64,000 nucleotides of DNA from Microbacterium sp. 1.5R (GCF_007667425.1 NZ_VDRC01000001.1:825379-889378), one strand, 5' to 3'. Counted from the stretch's first letter, positions 54,596 to 63,729 are shown. A program made the numbers and translations. Notes: generated from the letters alone by a model not told the origin.

Positions 54596-55645
54596 TCAGG
54601 CGACGGCGTCCATCGCTGCGCGGATCCGCGTCGTCAATGCGGCGATCTCGGCTCGGGCGGAGCTGATCGCCGGTGCGAGCGTCGGAAGGTGGGTCTCGAC
54701 ACTCTGCGCGAAGCCGTCGAACTGCTCGTATCCGCCGACGAGGTCGCCCAGGCCGACCGCCGCGAGCAGCCGGGAGATCTTGTGCGGGTCGCTGCCGGAG
54801 CCGAGCGGGAATGCCCCCTCGGTCGCACCGATGATGAGGCCGTGGGCCCGGTCGCTGATGACGGCGAGCGACCGGCGGTAGACGTCGCGCACGTACACGT
54901 CGAGCACGTCGTGCCGCATGCTCGGGGGCATCAGGTACTCGCCGCCGAGCGCCTGCGCGAGGCGCACCGCGCGCGGCGCGTCCCGCGCCACCTGAGCGAC
55001 GGTGACGATGCGGGTGCCGGTCGCCGCTGCGAAGGCCTGCACCGCGGCGAGCCAGTCTTCGCCCGGCCACGCCCGATCAAAACGCATGGTCACGGCGATG
55101 AGGGGGCGTTCGGTCGCGGCCGCCCAGTCATCCACAGGCGTGCCCTCGGAGTACGCCCAGTCCGGGGCGACGTCGCCGAACCCGGCGCCGTCGCGCGACC
55201 CCCGGTCCCGCCAGGACATCACCGATGCTTCCCGCATGACCGGGTCGAAGGCGACGCCCTGAACCCTGTCGACGTTCTTGATGCCGATGCCGGCGAAGAT
55301 CACTGCCCCTCCGGCATCCAGCACACGCGCGCACTCCGCAGCCCGACGGGCGACGGGGAAGTGTCCAGCGCGGGGATTGATCTCGCCGGCGTTGAACGCG
55401 TGCACGGGACGCGCGGTCGCCGCCTCTGCCTCGACCCACGTCCCCCTGCTGCGGTGAACAGTGAGATCGGATGCCGGCGCGAAGCCCGCAGCGAAGTCGC
55501 TCGTCGCCTCTCCGAGGTAGACGTGTACGTGCCGCCCGGTTCCGCGCAGCGCGTGCAGGTATGCGAGCCGCAGTGCGGAGTCGCCGAGGTTGTCGTCCTG
55601 CCCGCTGAGCTGGGCGAACACATGCTGAGTCGGTTTCGCAATCAC
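54596..55645 (-). CDS. polysaccharide pyruvyl transferase-family protein (copy 2)
   Basis: 349 residues of PF04230: LSGQDDNLGDSALRLAYLHA at the N-terminus, VIFAGIGIKNVDRVQGVAFD in the middle, and SLAVISDRAHGLIIGATEGA near residue 260, the family's conserved active-site pattern. It is only distantly similar to copy 1 (ISDRMH versus ISDRAH; DDNLGDS versus AGNIGDA), so the two probably act on different sugars. GTG start 8 nt after a TATAGT box. Confidence 0.85.
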   Translation of the reverse strand: MIAKPTQHVFAQLSGQDDNLGDSALRLAYLHALRGTGRHVHVYLGEATSDFAAGFAPASDLTVHRSRGTWVEAEAATARPVHAFNAGEINPRAGHFPVARRAAECARVLDAGGAVIFAGIGIKNVDRVQGVAFDPVMREASVMSWRDRGSRDGAGFGDVAPDWAYSEGTPVDDWAAATERPLIAVTMRFDRAWPGEDWLAAVQAFAAATGTRIVTVAQVARDAPRAVRLAQALGGEYLMPPSMRHDVLDVYVRDVYRRSLAVISDRAHGLIIGATEGAFPLGSGSDPHKISRLLAAVGLGDLVGGYEQFDGFAQSVETHLPTLAPAISSARAEIAALTTRIRAAMDAVA

Positions 55646-55653
55646 TGCACCCC

Positions 55654-55661
55654 ACTATATG
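55654..55661. promoter_or_regulatory. overlapping bidirectional -10 boxes
   Basis: TATAGT on the minus strand (55654-55659) ends 8 nt before the GTG at 55645, and TATATG on the plus strand (55656-55661) ends 8 nt before the GTG at 55670. The two hexamers share four bases, and the two start codons are separated by only 24 bases. Confidence 0.45.
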
Positions 55662-55669
55662 GTGGCTCT

Positions 55670-56716
55670 GTGTTCTCCCTGCCCCTCCTCAGGACCGGGG
55701 CAGCGACTGAGCAGCACGCGGCTGGGCCTGCCGCTCCGACGGTGCTCGTCGCCTCCCGCCCGCCGCGGTTTCGGGTCGATTTCGTCGACCAGCTGGTGGG
55801 CGACGACTCTGAGGGCCGAGCTCCGAAGGACGTCGTGCTCGAGTTCCGCACCGATCCGTTCCGCTCGGACGGCGTGGACGTGATCCACGTGTCCGACGTC
55901 ACCGCCGTCCTCGGATCCGACGGCGCCCCGGAGCGTCGGCAGGTCCGTCGTGCAAAGCGCTTCGTCAAGATGCTGCGCCGGAGGCGTCTGGCCCTCGTTC
56001 TCACCGTCGGCGCGGCGGGCGGAACGGGCATCTCGACTCAGGCCGAGGATCTCATCCGCGCCGCCGCGACGACCATCACCTCTCCGACGCCGCCGCTCCC
56101 GGCCGGCCGGGAGCGCGTGCTCACCATCGGACACAGCCACCTGCGGGATCGGTTCCTCGGCTTCCCTCGTGGGGATCAGGTCGCGGGCCGACTGCTGGTC
56201 ACCGCGCTCGCGTCACTGCACCCGTCCGCGCGGACCGTGCTCAACGTGTTCGGCATCGCCGAACTCCCGGAATGGACTCTGCGCCTCTCCGGCGGCGTGC
56301 CGGTGGAGGAGACGGATGCCTATGCGCACGCCCTCGCAGATCATGCGGGCGCTGTCTCGCTGCGTGACGAGATGCTCTCCGATGCGGAGACCATCCTCGA
56401 AGTGAGCCGCGCCGAGGTGGTGATCGTGCCGGCTGCGACGACTCTGGAAGCGCAGACGATCATCATGCTGGCGCTGTCGCAGGAACGGCCGGTTCTCATC
56501 GAGGATTCCGACTACGCGGAGGCGCTGGCGAATGAGGTCGGCTCCGCGTGGGTGCGACGCCACACCGGTCCCCTGACGGCGGCCGCACTCGAGGCTGCGC
56601 TGGCCGCATTCCGCGCCGATCCCCCCGAGGGTCGGCCGGATCTCGACGCGCGCGCACCCAATGCCGTCAGCGCTCGCTACCACGCCGTGTACCACGACGC
56701 CGCGGCCGCGCGCTGA
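55670..56716 (+). CDS. unrecognised protein, possible GT-B glycosyltransferase
   Basis: 348 residues, family not recognised. Visible features: a basic patch RRQVRRAKRFVKMLRRRRLA, a loop LTVGAAGGTGISTQAEDLIR, VLTIGHSHLRDRFLGFPRGD resembling a nucleotide-contact turn, and a C-terminal half with VVIVPAATTLEAQTIIMLAL and ERPVLIEDSDYAEALANEVG. This last part has the spacing of GT-B donor domains, but EX7E is not visible. It lies upstream of two fusion glycosyltransferases in one direction (15-base gap), so a role in the same polymer is likely. The start (GTG) is uncertain. Confidence 0.65.
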   Translation: MFSLPLLRTGAATEQHAAGPAAPTVLVASRPPRFRVDFVDQLVGDDSEGRAPKDVVLEFRTDPFRSDGVDVIHVSDVTAVLGSDGAPERRQVRRAKRFVKMLRRRRLALVLTVGAAGGTGISTQAEDLIRAAATTITSPTPPLPAGRERVLTIGHSHLRDRFLGFPRGDQVAGRLLVTALASLHPSARTVLNVFGIAELPEWTLRLSGGVPVEETDAYAHALADHAGAVSLRDEMLSDAETILEVSRAEVVIVPAATTLEAQTIIMLALSQERPVLIEDSDYAEALANEVGSAWVRRHTGPLTAAALEAALAAFRADPPEGRPDLDARAPNAVSARYHAVYHDAAAAR

Positions 56717-56731
56717 CCCGAAGCGGACCTC

Positions 56732-59074
56732 ATGACGACGCCCCAGACTCTCCTCATCTCCTTCATCGTCGACGCCGACGCCGACGGCGAGGCGGTGGAG
56801 CGCAGCATCCGCTCCTGCCTGGCGCAGTCGCTCGCATACATCGAGGTGGTGAGCATCCGTATCGACGGCGCGGACGCCCGCGCGCATCGCACGCCCGCGG
56901 ACTCCCGCATCACCACGGTCAGCCAAGACCCGGGAACGCCGCGCGCGCGGCGGCTGCAAGCTGGCGTCGATGCCGCGCGCGGAGCGTACGTCCTGGTGCT
57001 CGACCCTGGAGACACGCTGTCCACGAACGCCGCGACCCGGCTCCACCGCGCGTCCGAGGAGTCGTCGGCGGATCTGATCGGCTTCGGTGTGCAGCCCGCT
57101 GAGGGGCGGCGCCGCTCCACGATCACCCCCGTGAACGGTCCCCTCCTCGGCGCTGACGTCGTGCGCGCGCTTGTTCCCCGCGATTCTCGTGCCGCGCTGC
57201 ACCTCTCCGGACAGCTGTTCCGCACCGATCTGCTGCGGCGGGCGTACGCGGCATGCGACCAGCGTCCCGACCAGGTCGTCGACGAGGGCGCGGTCGTGCT
57301 CCTCGCATATGCCGCCGCCGCCTCCTACGCCTCCGTCAGCTCGGTCGAGTACCGCCAAGCACCGCTTCGACGCGAGGGCGCCGTCGACCCGCGCTCTCTC
57401 GAGAAAACCCTGCAGCGGATCTCCGCCTTCCGCTCGGTGCAGCCGACGATGCGCGAGTGGGCACGCCACAGCGCCGATCCGGAGCCGCTGATCGACGCCC
57501 AGCGCACGAGCTACCTGACCGTCGTCGCTGACGCCCTCGCTGCCTTCGACGCCCTGCCGCCGGAGGCGCAGGCACAGGGATACGAGGATCTCCGCGCCGT
57601 CGTCGACGACCTCGACCTCGTGACAGCAGCGGTGACCTTCGCCCCGGAGACTGTCGCCTCCCTCGTGGCCCACGGCGAGCGACTCGATCTCGGTCGTACG
57701 CCTGCACGCAGCGTTCTGCTGACGACGAACGTGCTCACCACCGGCGGCGTCTCCGGCGTCCTCCTCACCCAGGCCCGTCTTCTGGTCGCCTCCGGTCACC
57801 GCGTGACGATCGTGACGCATCGTCCGGGGAGTGCAGAGGCGCTGGTTCCCGACGGGGCGACCCTCCTGCAGCTCACCGGGACGAGCCGAGGTCAGCGCGT
57901 GCGCCAGTGGGCGCAGCTCTGCCGGGGTTTCGACGTGGACGTCGTCATCGACCACCGCATCCTCTACTCGCGCGACTGGCCGTCGTTCGCGCTCGCCGCT
58001 CGCAGCGCCGGGGCGGCGACCGTCGGGTGGATCCACAACTTCGCCGGTCGCCCCACGTACAACGGCAATGACCTGCAGACCCTGCTGCACTCCCATCTGC
58101 GGGCTCTGGCGCACCTCGTCGTCCTCTCCCCCCTCGATGTCGCGTTCTGGAAGCTGCGCGGCATCGACCACGTCAGCTACCTGCCCAACCCGCCGTCGCC
58201 CTTCCTGCTCGCCTCGGGAGACGCCCCCGGCGCGAAGGACGCTCCGCGCCGCCGGCGCCTCGAGCTCATCTGGTGGGGCCGCCTCGAGGAGCACACGAAG
58301 AAGGTCACGCAGCTCGTGGAGATGGCGGCGGCGCTGCAGCGGCTCGGCGTCGACTTCCGTCTGCGCATCGTCGGCCCGGACTGGGCGGACATGACGGCGG
58401 AGCGACTGCGCGCTCTCGCCGCGACCCGCGGGGTCGCCGAGCGCGTCGAGTTGACGGGTCCGCGACACGGACCCGATCTGCTCGAGCTGATCGACTCGTC
58501 GGATGTCTTCGTCAGCACCAGCATCATCGAGGGATATCCGCTCACGCTGCCGGAAGCGCAGTCACGCGGACTCCCGATCGTCATGTACGACCTGCCGTGG
58601 CTCTCCCTCATCGATGACAACGGCGGGGTCGTCACCATCGCTCAGCAGGACCCGCAGGCCCTCGCCGACGCGATCGCCGAGCTGGCCGCGGATCCGTCGC
58701 GATACGAGTCGATGTCGCGGTCCTCGATCGCCGCGGCGGCCCTGGCCACCTCGCACGACTTCGCCGCGCTCTACGAGGGGCTGCTCCGCGGGGACCTCCC
58801 CCCGGAGCACTCCCCGGAGCCCACGCTGGAGGACGGACGTGAGGTGCTCGACCTCCTCGTCTTCTTCGCGGAGCGCAGCACGCCGCCACCGCGGCAGACG
58901 CCCGCCGGACCATCGTCGGCCGGCGGCACGCCCCCGGGTCAGCGCGCCCAGGCTCGCACGGCGGGCGAGCGCCTCGAACGCACGCTGACCCCGATCGGGC
59001 GTCGCGTGATCGACGCGGTTCCCTGGCTGCGACCGACCGCGAACCGGATCAAACGCGCACTGCTGCGTCGATAG
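56732..59074 (+). CDS. GT2-GT4 fusion glycosyltransferase, paralogue 2 with degenerate GT2 site
   Basis: 780 residues, same layout as paralogue 1. The GT4 half is intact (Glu600/Glu608 in TSIIEGYPLTLPE, VGWIHNFAGRP, LIWWGRLEEHTKKV). In the GT2 half the nucleotide Asp-Asp pair is replaced by Arg-Ile-Asp (RID at 43-45), the metal motif DGDDE is DPGDT (91-95), and the conserved SAFQARR stretch is PRARRLQAG. The N-terminal domain is therefore probably inactive or altered, possibly a scaffold. It ends in a basic C-terminus (IKRALLRR), as do the other two copies. It begins 15 bases after the preceding gene. Confidence 0.9.
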   Translation: MTTPQTLLISFIVDADADGEAVERSIRSCLAQSLAYIEVVSIRIDGADARAHRTPADSRITTVSQDPGTPRARRLQAGVDAARGAYVLVLDPGDTLSTNAATRLHRASEESSADLIGFGVQPAEGRRRSTITPVNGPLLGADVVRALVPRDSRAALHLSGQLFRTDLLRRAYAACDQRPDQVVDEGAVVLLAYAAAASYASVSSVEYRQAPLRREGAVDPRSLEKTLQRISAFRSVQPTMREWARHSADPEPLIDAQRTSYLTVVADALAAFDALPPEAQAQGYEDLRAVVDDLDLVTAAVTFAPETVASLVAHGERLDLGRTPARSVLLTTNVLTTGGVSGVLLTQARLLVASGHRVTIVTHRPGSAEALVPDGATLLQLTGTSRGQRVRQWAQLCRGFDVDVVIDHRILYSRDWPSFALAARSAGAATVGWIHNFAGRPTYNGNDLQTLLHSHLRALAHLVVLSPLDVAFWKLRGIDHVSYLPNPPSPFLLASGDAPGAKDAPRRRRLELIWWGRLEEHTKKVTQLVEMAAALQRLGVDFRLRIVGPDWADMTAERLRALAATRGVAERVELTGPRHGPDLLELIDSSDVFVSTSIIEGYPLTLPEAQSRGLPIVMYDLPWLSLIDDNGGVVTIAQQDPQALADAIAELAADPSRYESMSRSSIAAAALATSHDFAALYEGLLRGDLPPEHSPEPTLEDGREVLDLLVFFAERSTPPPRQTPAGPSSAGGTPPGQRAQARTAGERLERTLTPIGRRVIDAVPWLRPTANRIKRALLRR

Positions 59075-59080
59075 CGAGAG

Positions 59081-61474
59081 ATGCCCATGCCTGCGACTCC
59101 CCTCGTGTCCATCGTCATCCCCGTCTACAACGACGCCGACGTGATCGCCTCTGCACTCGACAGCTGCCTCCGTCAGACGCTCGACGCGATCGAGGTCATC
59201 GTCGTCGACGACGCTTCGACCGACGACACCGCCGCCGTCGTACGGCGCTACAGCGCCGCCGACCCCCGCGTCCGGCTCATCTCGCAGGGGCAGAACGCGT
59301 CCGCGTTCCAGGCGCGCCGCGCTGGCATCCTCACCGCGACAGCCGAACACCTGCTGTTCCTCGACGGCGACGACGAACTCGCCGAGATGGCCGCCGAGAC
59401 GGCACTCGCGAGAGCGACGGCGACCGGGGCGGATCTGGTGCAGTTCGGCGTCGACGTCGTCCAGCTCGACGGTCGCACCGGAGGGCGCTTCGAAGCACGC
59501 CTGCAGCCGATGCATCCGGACCTGAGCGGGCCGGAGGTGCTCTCCGCGCTTTTCCCCCGGGACCGCCCCGCGCAAGGCCAACTGTGGCGCTACCTGTTCC
59601 GTACGCGACTCCTCGTCGACGCCTACACGCTCATGCCCGCTGACCTCGTCCTGCCGAGGGTCAACGATCTGCCGATCTCGTTCCTCGCGGCGGCGCTCGC
59701 CACGCGGTTCGCGTCGGTCCCCGACCGCCTGTACCGCTACCACTTCGGTCGGGGAGGCAGCGGCCAGAAGGTACGTGATCTGCCCACCGCCTCTTTCTAT
59801 GCGGGCGCCATCCAGTCCATCGACTCGATCGAGCCGGCCGTGCGGGCGATCGCAGACGGGCACGTCGACCGCGACCGTCTCCTGTCGACGTACGCATCCG
59901 TCCGCCGCGCGATCATCGGCTACACCACCCATTACCTGGCGCAGCACACGCGCTCCGACCTGCGGGGTGCCGTGTTCGCCGATCTGTACACCCGCGCCAC
60001 GGCAAGCGACATCGTGCAGTCCACCGCTCGGCACTTCCCCGCATCGATCGACACCCTCGCCGCATACGGCGACGCGATCGAGCTCACGCCCAGACCGGCA
60101 CGCAGCATCGCACTGGTGACCAACCATGTGCGCACCGGGGGGATCTCCGGCGTCGTGATCTCGCAGGCGCACCTGCTGCGGGAAGCCGGGTTCCGGGTGA
60201 CGGTCGTCGCGCGGGAGGAGGGCAGCGACCTCTCCGGACTGCCCGCCGGCGTCGAGTTCGCCGAAGTGGCGGCCGACACCCTCGGCGATTCGCTCGACCA
60301 GTGGGGCCGCGTCTGCGCTGAGCACGAGCTGGACCTGGCCATCGATCACCAGTGGCAGTACTCCCCCACCTGGCAGGCGTATGCCCTCGCCGCGCGAGCC
60401 GAAGGCGTCGCCACCGTGGGGTGGTCGCACAACTTCGCCGGCCGGTCCCTGCTCTTCGGCCTCGACCGTCTCGAGTCCGCCCCGCGCTACTTCCCGCTGC
60501 TCGCGCACCTCGTCGTGCTGTCTCCGCTCGACGTCGCGTTCTGGAAGCTCCGCGGCATGCCGCGGGTGTCCTACCTCCCGAACCCGCCGTCGACGCAACT
60601 GCTCGCCGCCGGCATCCTCGCGTCTCCCCGCCCCGCCCCGCGGGGACGCCCGATCGAGCTCATCTGGTGGGGCCGTCTGCAGGAGCGCACGAAGCGCGTC
60701 AGCGCCCTGATCGACGTCGCCGAACACCTCGACCGCAGGGGCGTCGACTTCCGACTGCGCATCGTCGGCCCCGACTGGCGCGACACGACGGCCGCACGAC
60801 TGAACAGGATGGCCTCCGAGCGCGGCCTCGGTGACCGTGTGCGGGCGATCGGTGCGCTCCGTGGCGATGCGCTCACCGCTGCCATCGACGCGTCCGACAT
60901 CTTCGTGAACACGAGCATCATCGAGGGCTACCCGCTCACCATCCCGGAGGCACAGGCACGCGGTCTCCCGGTCGCGATGTACGATCTGCCCTGGTTGGCC
61001 GTGGTGCAGGACAACGCCGGTGTGGTCTCGGCACCTCAGGGAGACGCACAGGGGCTCGCCCGCGCCATCGCCCAAGCCTCCCGCGCCGATCGGTACCCCG
61101 AGCTCTCCGCGGCCTCCCTGGCCGCCGCCGAGCGGGAACGAGGACGCGACTTCGGCACCTGGTATCGCGAGCTAGCGGCCGATGCGCTGCCGTCCGAGCT
61201 GTCTCCCGAGCCGAGCGTCGACGACGTCCGTCGACTGATGGATCTGATGATCGCGTTCGCCGAGCAGCAGGCCGCGGATCGCGCGCCCGCACGGGGGCGG
61301 AGCGCGCACCGCGGCACGACCCCGAATCCGTCGACCGGCTCACCCATCGGCTCACCCATCAGCTTCGCGATGCGGAAGGCACTCCCGGCGGCCAAGGCGG
61401 TACTCCAGGTCGCGCCGTGGCTGCGACCCGCGGCCGAGCGCGCACGGCACGCCGTGATGAAGAGGATCGGCTGA
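59081..61474 (+). CDS. GT2-GT4 fusion glycosyltransferase, paralogue 3
   Basis: 797 residues. GT2 domain with Asp43-Asp44 (VVDDASTDDT), QNASAFQARRAGI and DGDDE at 95-99. GT4 domain with RTGGISGVVISQAHLLREAG, VGWSHNFAGR and Glu615/Glu623 (TSIIEGYPLTIPE). It is clearly a relative of paralogue 1, with both catalytic halves intact. It starts 6 bases after paralogue 2, so they are co-transcribed. An alternative ATG two codons later is equally possible. It ends at 61474, 2 bases from the convergent methyltransferase gene. Confidence 0.92.
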   Translation: MPMPATPLVSIVIPVYNDADVIASALDSCLRQTLDAIEVIVVDDASTDDTAAVVRRYSAADPRVRLISQGQNASAFQARRAGILTATAEHLLFLDGDDELAEMAAETALARATATGADLVQFGVDVVQLDGRTGGRFEARLQPMHPDLSGPEVLSALFPRDRPAQGQLWRYLFRTRLLVDAYTLMPADLVLPRVNDLPISFLAAALATRFASVPDRLYRYHFGRGGSGQKVRDLPTASFYAGAIQSIDSIEPAVRAIADGHVDRDRLLSTYASVRRAIIGYTTHYLAQHTRSDLRGAVFADLYTRATASDIVQSTARHFPASIDTLAAYGDAIELTPRPARSIALVTNHVRTGGISGVVISQAHLLREAGFRVTVVAREEGSDLSGLPAGVEFAEVAADTLGDSLDQWGRVCAEHELDLAIDHQWQYSPTWQAYALAARAEGVATVGWSHNFAGRSLLFGLDRLESAPRYFPLLAHLVVLSPLDVAFWKLRGMPRVSYLPNPPSTQLLAAGILASPRPAPRGRPIELIWWGRLQERTKRVSALIDVAEHLDRRGVDFRLRIVGPDWRDTTAARLNRMASERGLGDRVRAIGALRGDALTAAIDASDIFVNTSIIEGYPLTIPEAQARGLPVAMYDLPWLAVVQDNAGVVSAPQGDAQGLARAIAQASRADRYPELSAASLAAAERERGRDFGTWYRELAADALPSELSPEPSVDDVRRLMDLMIAFAEQQAADRAPARGRSAHRGTTPNPSTGSPIGSPISFAMRKALPAAKAVLQVAPWLRPAAERARHAVMKRIG

Positions 61475-61476
61475 GG

Positions 61477-62655
61477 TCAGCGTGCGGCGTGGGCCTCGAA
61501 GACCCGGATGCCGCGATGCGGCGACGTGAGGCTCGTCCCGACGAGGCCCTCGTCCGCCCAGAAACCGATCACGTCGCGCTCATCCGGCCGATCGGCGTCG
61601 TCGAGCATCACGAGCGCATCGGTCGCAAGTCGCGAGCGGAGAAGAGGCACCGCGGGATAGCGGGCGTGAGGTCCGCTGGTTCCCGGGGGGCCGTCGACGA
61701 GCAACACGTCCACGACCTCCGGGAGGTCCGCGTGCGCGAGGTCGTACCAGAGGAGATCACCCCGCGGAGTCGACTGCGTGGTGAGCGGACAGACCGACAC
61801 CTGCGCCCACTCGCCCAGTCCATGAGCCTCGAGCATCGCGCGCGTCTCGGCTGCATACTCCTCGCTGCTGTCGAGGGCATAGACCTTGCCCGACCCCTTC
61901 GACTTCATCGCGAGGGCCATCCAGAGGGTCGATGTGCCGCTCCCGCATTCGACGACCGAGGCCGCATCGCGCTGCTCGATCGCGTCGAGCAGATACACCA
62001 GCCCGACGGGACTCAGAGCCCACCCCGACAGGATGGGCAGGGGCGTGCGGGGAGTGTATCGGGCGAGGAGCTGGAGGAGCGCCTGCTCCTCGCTCACGCT
62101 CTCGACCTCGATGCGGCGGACTCGGCGGTCGATGCGCGTGATCTTGCTCGAGATGTCTTCCAGGGCCTGCGCGGAGGTGACGACCCCGTCTTTGGTGGAG
62201 ATGATCGTCTGCGAGAGCAGCTGATGCGCCACCCGCATCCCCCTGATCTCGGCCCTCAGGGCCGACATGTCCTGCGCCAGCTGTTCGATGAGGACCTGCG
62301 ACTGCCCGTCGCCACGGAGCCCCAGAGGCTGACGGGGCGCGTACGCGCTCGCGGCGGTCATCGCGCGCACGGTGGTCGTCGATCCCCGCTGCACATCATC
62401 GCGAGTGGCCTTCACCAGGCGCAGGATCCCCTCGGACAGACGGCGCGACTGCCGCACGTCCCTCATCTGCGCGCGCACGTCGCCTCGCCGCGCGGCGAAC
62501 TCGACCCTGGAGATCAGTCCCAGCAGGGCCACGAGAGCGGCGATCAGGACGAGCGCCCACTCCAGATACCCCAGCAGAGCGAGGCAGGCCGCCGCCACAG
62601 CGAAGCCGACGAGTACGGCGATGGTCGCGAGATCCCTCGCAGAGAGCCTTGGCAT
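61477..62655 (-). CDS. membrane-anchored methyltransferase with coiled coil
   Basis: 392 residues. Two N-terminal membrane helices (10-28 and 31-49, TIAVLVGFAVAAACLALLGY), a long helical heptad-like region at about 58-195 (RDVRQSRRLSEGILRL; LIEQLAQDMSALRAEIRGMR), and a class I methyltransferase domain from about residue 215 with SAM motif VVECGSGTSTLWM and VLLVDGPPGTSGP. It may methylate the polymer or its lipid carrier; the layout recalls the WbdD-type chain-length regulators of ABC-exported polysaccharides. The ATG at 62655 has a perfect AGGAGGA site; a longer frame exists upstream but overlaps galE. Confidence 0.85.
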   Translation of the reverse strand: MPRLSARDLATIAVLVGFAVAAACLALLGYLEWALVLIAALVALLGLISRVEFAARRGDVRAQMRDVRQSRRLSEGILRLVKATRDDVQRGSTTTVRAMTAASAYAPRQPLGLRGDGQSQVLIEQLAQDMSALRAEIRGMRVAHQLLSQTIISTKDGVVTSAQALEDISSKITRIDRRVRRIEVESVSEEQALLQLLARYTPRTPLPILSGWALSPVGLVYLLDAIEQRDAASVVECGSGTSTLWMALAMKSKGSGKVYALDSSEEYAAETRAMLEAHGLGEWAQVSVCPLTTQSTPRGDLLWYDLAHADLPEVVDVLLVDGPPGTSGPHARYPAVPLLRSRLATDALVMLDDADRPDERDVIGFWADEGLVGTSLTSPHRGIRVFEAHAAR

Positions 62656-62696
62656 CTGGTTCCTCCTGTTGCGACCCGCCAGGGCCGACCACATTT

Positions 62697-63728
62697 CTAG
62701 CTGTCGAGTCGCGAAGACATGCCCGATGGATTCGCGCTCTGCCACCGCCAGGTGTCGGCGCACATCTCCTCGAGCGAGCGAGCAGCCATCCATCCGAGCT
62801 CGGTGCGAGCGCGGGAGGGATCGGCGTACGCGACCGCGAGATCCCCCTCGCGCCGCGGACCGACGACGTAGGGCACCGTCCGGCCGCTCGCGCGTTCGAA
62901 CGCCCGCAGCAGTTGCAGGACAGAGGTGGACGCACCCGTTCCGAGGTTGAAGGCACGCACGTCTGCGGTCATCGAATCCAGGTGATCGAGGGCGGCGACG
63001 TGCCCGGCGGCGAGATCGACGACGTGGATGTAGTCGCGCTCGCCCGTCCCATCCACGGTGTCGTAATCGTCGCCGTGCACGGTGAGACGATCGCGTCTGC
63101 CGACCGCGACCTGTGCCACGAAGGGCATGAGGTTGTTGGGGACTCCACGGGGGTCCTCGCCGATCAGACCGGAAGCGTGCGCGCCGACCGGATTGAAGTA
63201 GCGCAGCAGGGCGACCTTCCACCCCGGGTTGGCCGCGGCGATGTCGCTCAGCATCCGCTCGATGATGACCTTCGTCTGCCCATACGGGTTCGATGACTCC
63301 AGCGGCCAGCTGTCTTCCCCGAGCGGAGACGAATGAGCGGCACCGTAGACGGTCGCCGACGAGGAGAAGACGAGGCGACGGACACCGTTCTTCTCCATCG
63401 CGTCCGCGACCGTCAGGGTGCTGACGAGGTTGTTCCGGTAGTACTCCCGCGGCGCGGAGACCGACTCCCCGACCGCTTTGAGCCCGGCGCAGTGGATGAC
63501 GGCGTCGATCGGCTCGGCATGGAACAGGCGCTCCGTCGCCTCCGCGTCGGTGAGCTCGACCTCATGGCACTCCACGGACACGCCGCTGATGCGTTCGAGA
63601 CGGTCGAGGACGGCCGGGCTGGAGTTGGAGAAGTTGTCGGCGATGACAGCGGTATGACCGGCTTCCGCAAGGGCGACGACGGTGTGAGAGCCGACATACC
63701 CGGCCCCTCCCGTGACGAGGACGCGCAC
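62697..63728 (-). CDS. galE: UDP-glucose 4-epimerase
   Basis: 343 residues, interconverts UDP-glucose and UDP-galactose. SDR fold with NAD motif GGAGYVGSHT at the start, catalytic Ser in FSSSATVYG and the Tyr-Lys pair in NPYGQTKVIIERM, then HVVDLAAGHVAAL near residue 240. GTG start at 63728, one base after the preceding gene's stop. It supplies UDP-galactose for the surface polymer. Confidence 0.96.
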   Translation of the reverse strand: MRVLVTGGAGYVGSHTVVALAEAGHTAVIADNFSNSSPAVLDRLERISGVSVECHEVELTDAEATERLFHAEPIDAVIHCAGLKAVGESVSAPREYYRNNLVSTLTVADAMEKNGVRRLVFSSSATVYGAAHSSPLGEDSWPLESSNPYGQTKVIIERMLSDIAAANPGWKVALLRYFNPVGAHASGLIGEDPRGVPNNLMPFVAQVAVGRRDRLTVHGDDYDTVDGTGERDYIHVVDLAAGHVAALDHLDSMTADVRAFNLGTGASTSVLQLLRAFERASGRTVPYVVGPRREGDLAVAYADPSRARTELGWMAARSLEEMCADTWRWQSANPSGMSSRLDS

Positions 63729-63729
63729 G

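Noticed and set aside
62656..63222. Longer N-terminus for the methyltransferase
   Set aside because: It would overlap galE on the same strand by over 500 bases, has no similarity, and the ATG at 62655 has a perfect ribosome-binding site directly before the first membrane helix.
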